A stretch of DNA of 64,000 bases from Paracidovorax konjaci (lineage in GTDB: Bacteria > Pseudomonadota > Gammaproteobacteria > Burkholderiales > Burkholderiaceae_C): assembly GCF_900112675.1 (NCBI RefSeq), contig NZ_FOMQ01000002.1, positions 392,132-456,131 of the forward strand, in the 5' to 3' direction. The notes under the pieces were generated by a model. It worked only from the letters and a program-made list of their open reading frames with translations. It was not told where the DNA came from and did no database searches. Of this stretch, positions 9,263-18,090 are shown piece after piece (position 1 is the first letter of the stretch; each line of letters opens with the position of its first letter). A program made the position numbers and the translations under genes.

Positions 9263-9300
9263 CGGCTGAGCGCGGCTGCGCAGCCGGGTGGCCGTGCCCG

Positions 9301-10170
9301 TCAGGGCACGGAGGCCTCCGGCGCCGTGGGCGAAGGCGCAGGCGCGTGTGCATGCGCTTCCCCATCGTGTGGGGTGCGGGGGCTGCGGTGGCACGGGTCC
9401 AGCGGGCATCTGCCGCAATAACCCTCGCCGGGCAGCAGGTAGTACAGGCAGCACTCGCGGTGCAGCGCGACGGGCACGGTGCCCTGTGCCGTGGCCATGG
9501 GCACCACGCGGCGGGGCCGGCACAGCGGATTGGTGCGTGGCGGGCCGGCAGGCCCCGCCGCCGCGTCCGGCGCCGGCCCGGGCCAGTCGGGCGTGTGCAG
9601 CAACAGGGCGGCATCACGTGCGATGGTGGGCACCTGCGGTGCGAGCTGCGCGGCCTGTTCCAGCACCGCTTCGAGGTGCCGCGCTGCATTGCTCCACAGT
9701 ACCTTGGGCGGAACGCGCGCCACGCGCTCCAGCGCGCCGAAGAGGGGGTGCCAGTGCCTCCATACCAGCCCGTCGTAGCGCTCGGCGGTGCTGCCGGCGG
9801 GCATGCGGGTGCCCGCAGAGGCGAGGTGGAAATCCCGCAACCGCCCGTCGGCGTCCAGCCGCACGTGCAGTTCTGCCAGTGCCACGGGAAAGGCATGGCC
9901 CAGCACGCTGGCGGCCGCGGCCACCGGCGGCACCAGGGCACCCAGGTAATCCAGCAGCCAGGCCGACGCGGGTGCGCGCAGGTCGCGGGGGGCCGCCACG
10001 TCGATGCGCCACACGCGCTCCGCGTAGCGCCGCAGCAAGGCGTCGAGGACATCGGGCTCCAGCAGCTGCGATGCCGGCAGCGCATCCGCGGGTGGCTCCG
10101 GCGCGCACTGCAGGCGCTCCGCGAGCGGCGCCAGCGCGCCCTGGAAAAGGGGCTGCAGCAGCGGGATCAC
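9301..10170 (-). CDS. Siderophore-iron reductase, FhuF-like [2Fe-2S] protein
   Basis: The protein ends with the FhuF iron-sulfur motif C-C-x10-C-x2-C (CCLYYLLPGEGYCGRCP), which coordinates the [2Fe-2S] cluster used to reduce Fe(III)-hydroxamates in the cytoplasm and release iron. It is about 289 residues from the GTG at 10170, which opens into the family-like start IPLLQPLF. An in-frame ATG at 10263 would add 31 low-complexity Arg/Pro-rich residues, and a still longer frame exists; neither start has a clear ribosome site, so the 5' end is uncertain. It is the first gene of the minus-strand tailoring/uptake series and is divergent from the exporter gene. Confidence 0.82.
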   Translation of the reverse strand: MIPLLQPLFQGALAPLAERLQCAPEPPADALPASQLLEPDVLDALLRRYAERVWRIDVAAPRDLRAPASAWLLDYLGALVPPVAAAASVLGHAFPVALAELHVRLDADGRLRDFHLASAGTRMPAGSTAERYDGLVWRHWHPLFGALERVARVPPKVLWSNAARHLEAVLEQAAQLAPQVPTIARDAALLLHTPDWPGPAPDAAAGPAGPPRTNPLCRPRRVVPMATAQGTVPVALHRECCLYYLLPGEGYCGRCPLDPCHRSPRTPHDGEAHAHAPAPSPTAPEASVP

Positions 10171-10484
10171 GGGGCAGGGGGACCGGCGAGCCGGTCGGTG
10201 CCATGGGCGGTCGGGGGCGCAGGGGCGCAGTGCATTCCTGGGAGACGTTCCTGCGCCCCGCATGTTCAGGGCGGGCGCGCAGCGGTGCGGCGGGTGGCGG
10301 CCGGCCGTGAACATCGCGCGGCCGATTGCGTCTTTGCTGCAGGCACCCGGGTTTTCCTCCGGTACCTGCCGCGTGCCTTGCCCCGAGCGGCTTGCGGCCA
10401 CGCACCGGCCGGCGGGCCACGGGCCCGCCGCTTCCCCTTTTGCACAGCAACCAGGCCCTCGATGGGCGGAAAGAGATCTTGCGC
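10171..10484. promoter_or_regulatory. Divergent intergenic region between reductase and exporter genes
   Basis: About 310 bp with no credible gene. It must hold the promoters for both directions unless the reductase starts further upstream. I see no Fur-like AT-rich dyad here, unlike the region before the receptor gene. Confidence 0.45.
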
Positions 10485-12182
10485 ATGACAGCAGTCACAG
10501 CTCCGCGCGCCCCGGCTTCCGAGGTGGCGCGACTCCTTCGACCGTTTCTTCCGTGGATCGCGCTCTCCACGGTGTGCGGGGTGGGCGCCGGCATCGCCAC
10601 GGTGCTGCTGCTGCGCACGGTCAACGAGGTGCTGCACCGCCAGGGCGGCATGTCCGGCGGCCTGCTCTGGACCTTCGTGGCGCTGTGCGCCGCGGCGCTC
10701 TTCGGGCGCCTGCTGGCGGACGTGTCCACCAACTACGTGGGCCAGAAGCTCGTCGCCCAGGTGCGCATCAGCCTCGCGCAGAAGATCCTCTCGGCGCCCA
10801 TCGACGCGCTGGAGCGCTACCGCACCCACCGCCTCATGCCCGTGCTCTCGCAGGACGTGGACATGATCAGCGACGCCGCCTTCGTGCTCTCCTCGGCGCT
10901 CATCGCCACGGCGGTCACTGTGGGCTGCCTCGTCTACATGGCCTGGCTCTCGGTGCCGCTGTTCGCGATCGTGCTGGGTGCGCTGGTGCTCGGCGCCAGC
11001 CTGCAGGTGGTGGCGCAGACGCGCGCAGAAAAGGGCTTCTGGAAGGCCCGCGAGCACGAGGACAGCCTGCACAAGGCCTACCGCGCCATCAGCGAAGGCG
11101 CCAAGGAGCTGCGCATGCACCGCGAGCGCCGCAACCGCATGCTGGGCGGGCAGGTGGAGCGCATCGTGGCGCAGATCCGCGACGTGAACGGCCGCGCGAT
11201 CAACACCTACGTCATGGCGACGGCCTTCGGGTCGGCACTGTTCTTCCTGCTCATCGCCATGATCCTGGGCTGGGCCGCCTTCCAACCCACCGAGCCCGCC
11301 GTGCTGAGCGGCTTCGCGCTCGTGCTGCTGTTCCTCAAGGGGCCCATCGACCAGATCGCCGCCACGCTGCCGCACATGGGCCGTGCCAAGGTGGCGTTCC
11401 TGCGCATCGCCGACCTTTCTGCCCGCTTCGCCACGCCCGAGCCGCACCTGCACCTGGACCGCCCGTCCCCCGCGCCCGTGCTGCACGAGGGCATCGCGCT
11501 GAGCGGCGTGCGCTATGCCTTCGATGCGCCGCCGGACGGCGGCGAGCCCTTCGTGCTCGGCCCCATCGACCTGGATCTGCGGCGCGGCGAGATGGTGTTC
11601 ATCGTGGGCGACAACGGCTCGGGCAAGACCACGCTCATCAAGCTGCTGCTGGGCCTCTACGCGCCCCAGGGCGGCGAGGTGCGCATCGACGGCGTGGCGG
11701 TGGACGCCCCCGCGCGGGACGACTACCGCCAGCTCTTCACCACCGTGCTCTCGGATTTCTATCTCTTCGAAGACCTGGCCGGCGGCGGCACCGAGGCGGG
11801 CCCGGGCATGGCCGCGCTGCCCGAGGCCGCACGGCCCTACCTGGAGCGCCTGGAGATCGCGCACAAGGTGAGCGTCAAGGAGGGCGCCTTCAGCACCGTG
11901 GACCTGTCCACCGGCCAGCGCAAGCGCCTCGCGCTGGTGCATGCCTACCTCGAAGGCCGGCCGGTGCTGGTGTTCGACGAGTGGGCCGCCGATCAGGACC
12001 CCGCCTTCCGCCACCTCTTCTACACCGAGCTGCTGCCCGAGCTGCGCGCCAAAGGCCACCTGCTCATCGTCATCTCGCACGACGACCGCTATTTCCATCT
12101 GGCCGACCGCGTGGTCCACATGCGTGCGGGCCGCATCGCCGAGAACCGCGTCCGTGCGGACCGCGAAAGCCTGGCCGCCTGA
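10485..12182 (+). CDS. Cyclic-peptide-type ABC exporter for siderophore (PvdE-like)
   Basis: A 565-residue fused permease-ATPase half transporter. The N-terminal ~330 residues contain about six hydrophobic membrane segments. The C-terminal ATPase has Walker A GDNGSGKT (about 375-382), the signature STGQRKRLAL (about 475) and Walker B VLVFDEWAADQD (D and E near 498-499). The WAADQDP stretch and the STGQ form of the signature are typical of the cyclic-peptide transporter family that includes PvdE. It should move the peptide product or a precursor across the inner membrane. The start at 10485 follows AAAGAG by 9 nt. The ornithine hydroxylase gene follows 67 bp downstream on the same strand. Confidence 0.93.
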   Translation: MTAVTAPRAPASEVARLLRPFLPWIALSTVCGVGAGIATVLLLRTVNEVLHRQGGMSGGLLWTFVALCAAALFGRLLADVSTNYVGQKLVAQVRISLAQKILSAPIDALERYRTHRLMPVLSQDVDMISDAAFVLSSALIATAVTVGCLVYMAWLSVPLFAIVLGALVLGASLQVVAQTRAEKGFWKAREHEDSLHKAYRAISEGAKELRMHRERRNRMLGGQVERIVAQIRDVNGRAINTYVMATAFGSALFFLLIAMILGWAAFQPTEPAVLSGFALVLLFLKGPIDQIAATLPHMGRAKVAFLRIADLSARFATPEPHLHLDRPSPAPVLHEGIALSGVRYAFDAPPDGGEPFVLGPIDLDLRRGEMVFIVGDNGSGKTTLIKLLLGLYAPQGGEVRIDGVAVDAPARDDYRQLFTTVLSDFYLFEDLAGGGTEAGPGMAALPEAARPYLERLEIAHKVSVKEGAFSTVDLSTGQRKRLALVHAYLEGRPVLVFDEWAADQDPAFRHLFYTELLPELRAKGHLLIVISHDDRYFHLADRVVHMRAGRIAENRVRADRESLAA

Positions 12183-12249
12183 CGGACCGCCCGCGCCTCC
12201 CGGGGCGCACCCTCCCTTTCTCACAAGGTTTCCAAGGAGTTGTCATCCC

Positions 12250-13608
12250 ATGCAGCACATCCATGACCTGATCGGTATCGGCTTCGGCCCCTCCAACGTG
12301 GCGCTCGCCATCGCGCTGGAAGAGCGCCGCGACGCCCACGGCCGCGCGGCGCAGGCCTTCTTCATCGAGCGCCAGCCGGCCTTCGCATGGCACCCGCACA
12401 TGCTGCTGGACCAGTCGCACATGCAGATCTCGTTCCTGAAGGACCTGGCCACGCTGCGCAACCCGCAAAGCCGCTTCACCTTCCTGAACTACCTGCACGA
12501 GCAGGGCCGCCTGCCGGACTTCATCAACCTCAAGAGCTTCTTCCCGAGCCGCCACGAGTTCAACGACTACCTCGGCTGGGCGGCCCGCCAGTTCGAAGGA
12601 ATATGCGCCTACGGCGAAGAGGTCTTCGAAGTGCTGCCCGAAGCCGCACCGGACGGCAGCGTGGAACGGCTGCGCGTGCGCTCGCGCAACGCCGCGGGCC
12701 GCGTGCAGGAGCGCGTCGCGCGCAACCTGATCGTGGGCGTGGGCGGCACGGCGCGCATTCCCGAGGTGTTCCGCGGGCTGCACGGCGACCCGCGCGTCTT
12801 CCACTCCAGCACCTACCTGCGCGATATCGCGCGCCAGGGCGAGGCGCGCAGCATCGCCATCGTCGGTGCCGGCCAAAGCGCGGCCGAAATCTTCATGGAT
12901 CTGCAGGGCCGCGCCCACGCCCCCGAGGTGGATTGGGCCATGCGCGCGCGCTCCATCCGGCCCTCGGACGACAGCCCGTTCGTCAACGAAATCTTCAATG
13001 CCGATTTCACCGACTACGTGTTCAGCCGCGACGGCGCTGACCGCGAAGCCCTGCTGCGCGAATACGCCGGCACCAACTACGCCGTGGCCGACCTCGAACT
13101 GATCCAGCAGATCTACAAGGTTCTCTACGAGCAGCGCGTGGCCGGCAGCCAGCGGCTGCGCATGCTGCGCCAGCACGAAGTGCGGGCCACGCGCGCCGAT
13201 GCGTCCGGCGTCTTCCTGACCTTCTTCGATGCCGACCGGGGCGAGGAGCAGACCGTGCGCTACGACGCCGTCGTGCTGGCCACGGGCTACGAGCGCGTGG
13301 CCCACCGCGGGCTGCTGGAACCGCTGGCGCCCTACCTGGGCGACTTCACCGTGGACCGGCAGTACCGGCTGCAGACGGCCGAGCACTTCCGCCCCGCCGT
13401 CTTCCTGCAAGGCGCATGCGAAGACAGCCACGGCCTGAGCGACACGCTGCTGTCGGTGACCGCCGTGCGCACGGGAGAGATCGGCCACGCGCTGGCCGCC
13501 GCGCTGCCGCCCGCGCGCGACCCCATCCGCACCCGCGGCCCAGGCTCCGCAGGCACCCCGGCCCTGGCGGATGCCGCACGCGAAGACGATCGGCTGCGCG
13601 TGGCCTGA
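12250..13608 (+). CDS. L-ornithine (lysine) N5-monooxygenase of siderophore synthesis
   Basis: A 452-residue flavin-dependent N-hydroxylase of the PvdA/IucD family. The FAD site is GIGFGPSN (9-16), the NADPH site is VGAGQSAAE (about 207-215) and the family C-terminal motif is LATGYE (near 343-348). It hydroxylates the side-chain amine of ornithine, the first step to hydroxamate ligands. The start is supported by AAGGAG 10 nt upstream. It lies between the exporter and the phosphopantetheinyl transferase gene. The formyl- and acetyltransferase genes on the other strand would act on its product. The choice of ornithine over lysine is inferred from the formyltransferase neighbour. Confidence 0.95.
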   Translation: MQHIHDLIGIGFGPSNVALAIALEERRDAHGRAAQAFFIERQPAFAWHPHMLLDQSHMQISFLKDLATLRNPQSRFTFLNYLHEQGRLPDFINLKSFFPSRHEFNDYLGWAARQFEGICAYGEEVFEVLPEAAPDGSVERLRVRSRNAAGRVQERVARNLIVGVGGTARIPEVFRGLHGDPRVFHSSTYLRDIARQGEARSIAIVGAGQSAAEIFMDLQGRAHAPEVDWAMRARSIRPSDDSPFVNEIFNADFTDYVFSRDGADREALLREYAGTNYAVADLELIQQIYKVLYEQRVAGSQRLRMLRQHEVRATRADASGVFLTFFDADRGEEQTVRYDAVVLATGYERVAHRGLLEPLAPYLGDFTVDRQYRLQTAEHFRPAVFLQGACEDSHGLSDTLLSVTAVRTGEIGHALAAALPPARDPIRTRGPGSAGTPALADAAREDDRLRVA

Positions 13609-13634
13609 GCGACCCGCGGCGTCGCGGCGCCCGG

Positions 13635-13682
13635 GGCGGTGCTCAGGGCGGTGCTCAGGGCGGTGCTCAGGGCGGTGCTCAG
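13635..13682 (+). repeat. Four tandem copies of a 12-bp unit (GGCGGTGCTCAG)
   Basis: Four perfect head-to-tail copies, then a partial GGCGGG, in the 114-bp gap between the hydroxylase stop and the phosphopantetheinyl transferase ATG. A copy-number change would alter the leader length and would not shift a reading frame. Confidence 0.9.
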
Positions 13683-13722
13683 GGCGGGGGGGCGCGGACG
13701 CCGAGCGCACGACAATCCCGCC

Positions 13723-14577
13723 ATGCAGATCCCCAGCGCAGCGATGTGCCCCGTCCCCTGGCCTGTGCCCGGCACCGTGCCGGCCGGCCTGAGCGTGTGG
13801 CGCGTGCCGCTCGACCTGGGCCGCCCGGCGCCAGCCGATGACTGGGCCGTGCTCTCCCCGGACGAGGCGGCGCGGGCCCGTCGCCTGCGCCAGCCCGCCG
13901 ATGGCGTGCGCGCCGTGCGCACGCGCGCAGCGCTGCGGCGGCTGCTGGGTGAACGGCTCGGCGTGCCGGCGCCCGATGTCCCCCTGGGCACCGGCCCCTG
14001 GGGGCGGCCCCGGCTGGCCAGCGGCACCGGGCCCGATTTCAATGTCTCGCATTCGGGCGACTGCGCGCTCATCGCCCTGTCGGAGCGCGGACTGGCCGTG
14101 GGCGTGGACATCGAGCGCACCGATGCCATCCTGCAAGGCACGCCCGTGGACCGCGCCGCGCTCGAAGCGCTGGTGCTCTCATGCCGCGAGCAGGGCGCCG
14201 CTCCTGCGGTGCGCCTTCCCTTCCCTGCCGTCTGGACGGCGAAGGAGGCGGTGCTCAAGTGCCTGGGTGTCGGCGTGGCGGAACACCTCGCCGCGGTCTC
14301 CCTGGAAGAGGATCCGGTCGCACCGTGGCCACCGGCCCGGGACTTGGCAGCAGACGCAGGAGCAGGCGGAGTCGGGTGGCCACCACTGGATGCCCCGGCG
14401 TCGGGCCGCTGCCTCCGGGTCCGGCTGGAGGGCGCGCTGCAGGGCTTCGGCGTGCAGGCATGCACCTTGCCGGCGCCCGCGGGATATGCCGCCGCCCTGG
14501 CTTGGTCGGACCCCCTGGGCTGGCCGCGGGGAACGCCGATTGCCCAGAGCAGGGCAGGAGCTTCCGCGACCGGCTAG
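13723..14577 (+). CDS. 4'-phosphopantetheinyl transferase (Sfp/EntD type)
   Basis: A 284-residue enzyme that moves phosphopantetheine from CoA to the serine of the NRPS carrier domains. The two signature motifs are visible: GVDIE at about 127-131 (Mg-binding acid residues) and WTAKEAVLK at about 171-179. A conserved FNVSHSGD segment lies near 106. The ATG at 13723 is chosen because translation further upstream only reads the 12-bp repeats (AVLR repeats). Its place at the end of the siderophore locus fits activation of the two synthetases here. The stop codon abuts copy 1 of the 46-bp repeat. Confidence 0.94.
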   Translation: MQIPSAAMCPVPWPVPGTVPAGLSVWRVPLDLGRPAPADDWAVLSPDEAARARRLRQPADGVRAVRTRAALRRLLGERLGVPAPDVPLGTGPWGRPRLASGTGPDFNVSHSGDCALIALSERGLAVGVDIERTDAILQGTPVDRAALEALVLSCREQGAAPAVRLPFPAVWTAKEAVLKCLGVGVAEHLAAVSLEEDPVAPWPPARDLAADAGAGGVGWPPLDAPASGRCLRVRLEGALQGFGVQACTLPAPAGYAAALAWSDPLGWPRGTPIAQSRAGASATG

Positions 14578-14623
14578 TTGCTATTGCTTGTATAGCAAAG
14601 TATTCAATGAATACGGCGGCATG
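14578..14623 (+). repeat. Dispersed 46-bp intergenic repeat, copy 1
   Basis: It begins with the base after the phosphopantetheinyl transferase stop: TTGCTAT, 6-nt spacer, ATAGCAA-type arm, then TATTCAATGAAT and CGGCGGCATG. It aligns without gaps to copies at 15657, 28803 and 41741. The flank continues into GCATGA..TCATGC, a second small hairpin. Confidence 0.85.
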
Positions 14624-14682
14624 AGCACCTTTTCATGCCAAGACGGAGCGGGGCATCGCCAAACTTGCAGCAAGGAGCGCCC

Positions 14683-14907
14683 ATGACGTCCCCCAAGGTC
14701 ACCCGCACCCCCTGGCCGTTTCCCACGGCCGAATCGCACCCCGCGCCGCCTCCGCAGGCCAGCGGGCTCCAGGTACAAACCGTCGAGGAAGACACGCTCG
14801 ACAGTGCCGTGGAAGAAACCTTCCCTGCCAGCGACCCCGTCTCGGTGGTCAGCACCAAGGCCGTGCCGACCCACGGCTCCGGCGACAGTGGAAAAAAGCC
14901 GCACTGA
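14683..14907 (+). CDS. Small conserved hypothetical protein with ETFPASDP motif
   Basis: A 74-residue hydrophilic Pro-rich protein. The centre (LDSAVEETFPASDPVSV) matches a motif I recognise from short uncharacterised proteobacterial proteins (variants of ESFPASDP). The function is unknown. The ATG is supported by AAGGAG 5 nt upstream. No signal peptide or membrane segment is seen. It stands alone between repeat copy 1 and a membrane protein gene. Confidence 0.72.
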   Translation: MTSPKVTRTPWPFPTAESHPAPPPQASGLQVQTVEEDTLDSAVEETFPASDPVSVVSTKAVPTHGSGDSGKKPH

Positions 14908-14964
14908 CGGCACCGCGGCCGGGGGGCGCGGCCGCCTGCCCGGGGCCGCCGCGCCGCCGTCCCG

Positions 14965-15519
14965 ATGACGCAGGACGCCAGCCTCACCCTGCTCGGCCTC
15001 CTCATGGCGCTGTGGATCGCGGCCGGTGTTACGGACTGGTGGTGCCACCGCCGCACGCACATCGAAGCCACCTCGGGCCTGGCCGAATCGGCCTTCCACT
15101 GGGCGCTGTTCCTGCAGATGGGCGCCGCCGTGCTGGCGGCCCTGCTGCTGCGCCCCACGGCCGCACTCGTCGCCTTCCTCCTCGCCATGTGGGCCCTGCA
15201 CGAAGTGGCCACTTGGCTGGAACTGCGCATGGTCGCGCCCGTGCGCACCATCACCCCCCTGGAGCAGATGGTCCACAGCTTCATGGAAATCCTGCCCCTC
15301 GCCGGCGTCATGCTCCTGTGCCAGCCCGCGCTCACCGCCTGGCTGCAGGCCCCTGAGAGCGAACGCACTCTCGACTGGTGCTGGCTCCCACGCGAATCCC
15401 TGCCGCCCTGGCCGGTGCTTGCGGGCTACGCAGTGGCGATCGCGGTCTGCAATGGGGGACTGCTGGCGGAAGAGAGCTGGCGGTGCTGGCGCACCGCCAG
15501 GGCGGGAGGGGGCCGCTGA
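14965..15519 (+). CDS. Integral membrane protein of unknown function
   Basis: A 184-residue protein with about four hydrophobic segments (near 7-25, 45-75, 112-132 and 152-170). A short charged loop contains WWCHRRTHIE, with paired His and Cys residues after the first segment, and a further acidic/His patch (EQMVHSFMEILP). The spaced His/Glu residues in membrane-adjacent positions could bind a metal, as in membrane hydroxylase-like proteins, but I do not recognise the family. It starts 57 bp after the small ETFPASDP gene on the same strand. Confidence 0.75.
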   Translation: MTQDASLTLLGLLMALWIAAGVTDWWCHRRTHIEATSGLAESAFHWALFLQMGAAVLAALLLRPTAALVAFLLAMWALHEVATWLELRMVAPVRTITPLEQMVHSFMEILPLAGVMLLCQPALTAWLQAPESERTLDWCWLPRESLPPWPVLAGYAVAIAVCNGGLLAEESWRCWRTARAGGGR

Positions 15520-15853
15520 GGGAAATGCCGCGGGGGAAGGCTCTGTGCATTTCGGTGCGCCCTGCGATGCCGGCGAATCAGACTGGTGAAGCGCGCGTTC
15601 CGGGCTGCCGCGCGGCGGAGACGGACGTTGCGCGATACAGCTTTTGATGTGTTGGTTTGCTATGTTTTTTATAGCTGACTATTCAATGTATTCAGCGGCA
15701 TGGAAGCGAAAAGACTCCATATAAGCTTCGCAACTGCTTTGTTCGACTCCACATGCGGCGTTTGTTGGTTCCGGGTCATCCGCCGTTATTTGCGGAAGAT
15801 GGCTGCAGCGCAACGGTGCCGAGCGCCTCCCGCAGGCGCTCCCCGCCCGGGCT
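15520..15853. other. Intergenic region with repeat copy 2 and a GC hairpin
   Basis: It lies between the membrane protein gene and the convergent trpS gene. It holds repeat copy 2 (15657-15702), an ATGGA..TCCAT hairpin beside it, and a GAGCGCCT/AGGCGCTC stem (15821-15841) that could end trpS transcription but lacks a T-run. No convincing gene is seen. Confidence 0.5.
15657..15702 (+). repeat. Dispersed 46-bp intergenic repeat, copy 2
   Basis: The most diverged copy (TTGCTATG..ATAGCTGACTATTCAATGTATTCAGCGGCATG), still aligned without gaps over 46 bp. It is the only copy of the four not touching a stop codon. Confidence 0.8.
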
Positions 15854-17161
15854 TTAGGCCTCGGCTGCCCGCGCCAGTGCGTCCAGGGCCGCCTGCACGT
15901 CCTGCGTGCCGACGCCTTCGACAGGCGCCAGGTGCCCCGCCAGCGCGGCCAGCGCTCCGGGCTCCCGCTGCAGCCGCGCGATGGCCTGGCCCGCGTCCCG
16001 TGGAACGTCGAAACCGGTGCTTTGCAGCAGCAGGCGCCCGTCCGCGGCCACCAGCTTGAAATAGAACTTGCCGTCCGCCTCGCGGTACTGCTTGAAGGAG
16101 GGCAGGGCGGCGGGCCTGGCGCTTGCGGCCGGGCGGGCGGCCGCGGCAGCACCGCTCCGAAGGCTGCGCAGGCCCACGGCGCTGCGCAGTTCGCGGATGA
16201 ACGGCTGTGCCAGCGCGCGCGCGCGTTCGGCGCCGGCCAGCAGCGTGTCTTCGATGCGGCCGGGGTTGGCGATCAGCGATTCATAGCGCTCGCGCATCGG
16301 GCCGATCACGCTGTCCACGCGTTCGAACAGAACCTGCTTGGCGTCGCCCCAGGCGATGCCCTCCGCATACTGGTGGCGCAGCGCTTCGGCCTCCGCGGCA
16401 GTGGAGAACGCCTGGTAGATCTGGAAGAGCGCCGAGCCCTCGGCTTCCTTGGGCTCGCCGGGCGCGCGGGAATCGGTCTGGATGCCGCCGATGAGCCGCC
16501 GCAGTTGCTCGCGCGGGCTGAAGAGCGGGATCGTGTTGTCGTAGCTCTTGCTCATCTTGCGGCCGTCCAGGCCCGGCAACGTGGCCACATGCTCGTCGAT
16601 GGCGGCCTCGGGCGGCACGAAGTGCTCGCCGTACATGTGGTTGAAGCTCGCCGCGATGTCGCGCGCCATCTCGATGTGCTGCACCTGGTCGCGGCCCACG
16701 GGCACCTTGTGCGCCTTGAAGAGCAGGATGTCGGCGGCCATCAGCACGGGGTACATGAAGAGGCCGGCCGTCACGCCGTCGTCCGTCTCGCGCCCGGCGG
16801 CCTCGTTCTTGTCCTGCGACGCCTTGTAGGCATGCGCGCGGTTGAGCACGCCCTTGCCGGTCACGCACGACAGCAGCCAGTTCAGCTCCGGGATTTCGGG
16901 GATGTCGGACTGGCGGTAGAACGTCACATGCTCCGGGTCCAGGCCCGCCGCGAGCCAACTGGCCGCGATCTCCAGCGTGGAGCGCTGGATGCGCACCGGG
17001 TCTTCGCACTTGATGAGCGCGTGGTAGTCGGCCAGGAAGTAGAAGCTCTGCACCCCGGGCCGCAGGCTGGCCGCCACCGAGGGGCGGATGGAGCCGACGA
17101 AGTTGCCCAGGTGGGGCGTGCCCGTGGTCGTGATGCCGGTGAGGAAGCGCGTGGTGCTCAT
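15854..17161 (-). CDS. trpS: Tryptophanyl-tRNA synthetase with YegP-like (DUF1508) C-terminal extension
   Basis: A class I aminoacyl-tRNA synthetase charging tRNA-Trp. The HIGH-equivalent motif is TGTPHLGN (13-20) and the KMSKS loop is GRKMSKS (about 199-205). At 435 residues it is about 100 longer than the common ~335-residue enzyme. The extra part holds an Ala-rich linker followed by [18 protein letters not shown] (about 350-370), which resembles one unit of the YegP/DUF1508 fold (GKFYFRLxAxNG). The final ~35 residues are helical and Ala-rich. The start is the ATG just before the conserved FLTGITTTG; the leader is pyrimidine-rich with no clear Shine-Dalgarno. An M50 peptidase gene lies upstream on the same strand. 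Confidence 0.96.
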   Translation of the reverse strand: MSTTRFLTGITTTGTPHLGNFVGSIRPSVAASLRPGVQSFYFLADYHALIKCEDPVRIQRSTLEIAASWLAAGLDPEHVTFYRQSDIPEIPELNWLLSCVTGKGVLNRAHAYKASQDKNEAAGRETDDGVTAGLFMYPVLMAADILLFKAHKVPVGRDQVQHIEMARDIAASFNHMYGEHFVPPEAAIDEHVATLPGLDGRKMSKSYDNTIPLFSPREQLRRLIGGIQTDSRAPGEPKEAEGSALFQIYQAFSTAAEAEALRHQYAEGIAWGDAKQVLFERVDSVIGPMRERYESLIANPGRIEDTLLAGAERARALAQPFIRELRSAVGLRSLRSGAAAAARPAASARPAALPSFKQYREADGKFYFKLVAADGRLLLQSTGFDVPRDAGQAIARLQREPGALAALAGHLAPVEGVGTQDVQAALDALARAAEA

Positions 17162-17256
17162 GGTCGGAAACGGAAAGCGAAGGACGGGGGAAAGCCGGGG
17201 CGGAAACCCGCTGCGTGGCTCCGGGATGGGGCGTGAGGGCGGGGTGGTGGAGCCTG

Positions 17257-17925
17257 TCAACGCAGCAGCGCGGTGAGCGGGGTCAGCAGCAGGTTGATCG
17301 CGGAATAACCCACCGACATCAGCGGGCGCAGCCACACCGTGCCCACGATGCCCGCCACCACCAGGGCCAGCACGATGAAGAAGCCGTAGGGCTCGATGCG
17401 CGAAAGCCAGTGCGCCTGCCGCCAGGGCAGCAGCCCCATCAGGATGCGCCCGCCATCGAGCGGCGGCAGCGGGAACAGGTTGAAGGCCCACATGACCAGG
17501 TTCACGAGCACGCCGGCACGCGCCATTTCCATGAAGAAGCGCTCGTCCACCTCGAAGGCCACCAGCGCCACCATCAGCACCGCCCACAGGACCGCCTGAA
17601 CGAAATTGGAGGCCGGGCCCGCCAGCGCGACCCAGATCATGTCGCGCTTGGGGTTGCGCAGGTGCCCGAAATTCACCGGCACCGGCTTGGCATAGCCGAA
17701 CAGGAACGCTCCCGAGGTGGCGAAATACAGCAGCAGCGGCATCAGGATCGTGCCGACCGGGTCGATGTGCCGCAGCGGATTGAGCGTGATGCGCCCCATC
17801 ATCGCCGCGGTGTTGTCGCCGAAGTAGCGTGCGGCGTAGCCGTGGGCCGCTTCGTGCACGGTGATCGCGAAGAGCACCGGCAGGGCATAGATGAGAACGG
17901 TTTGGATGAGATTGGAGAAGTCCAC
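17257..17925 (-). CDS. Membrane zinc metallopeptidase, site-2 protease (M50) family
   Basis: A 222-residue protein, nearly all hydrophobic, with five to six membrane segments. The zinc motif HEAAHG lies in the first segment (about 24-29), and the third ligand motif of the family is present as [11 protein letters not shown] (about 167-177). Family members cleave substrates within the membrane. This short form lacks a PDZ domain, so it is not RseP. It precedes trpS on the minus strand by about 95 bp and is divergent from a chemoreceptor gene. The substrate is unknown. Confidence 0.92.
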   Translation of the reverse strand: MDFSNLIQTVLIYALPVLFAITVHEAAHGYAARYFGDNTAAMMGRITLNPLRHIDPVGTILMPLLLYFATSGAFLFGYAKPVPVNFGHLRNPKRDMIWVALAGPASNFVQAVLWAVLMVALVAFEVDERFFMEMARAGVLVNLVMWAFNLFPLPPLDGGRILMGLLPWRQAHWLSRIEPYGFFIVLALVVAGIVGTVWLRPLMSVGYSAINLLLTPLTALLR

Positions 17926-18090
17926 CGGCCGATTGTCTCAGAGGCCGCGTTGCGCGCCGGTCACGCAGGCAGGGGAACCCCTGGGGTCCGCCGGTTACCC
18001 GCCGCGTTAGCATGCTTATTTGTTGCCAAATGCAACGCGGGCGGTCGGACATCTCCGGCCCGGCGCACCACTACGGCAGGAGACGCGGCT

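Noticed and set aside
10266..12224. Antisense open frame across the ABC exporter
   Set aside because: Shadow of the exporter gene; composition is His/Glu/Arg-rich with no motif.
13635..13682. CRISPR-like array
   Set aside because: Units are 12 bp and contiguous without spacers; no cas genes.
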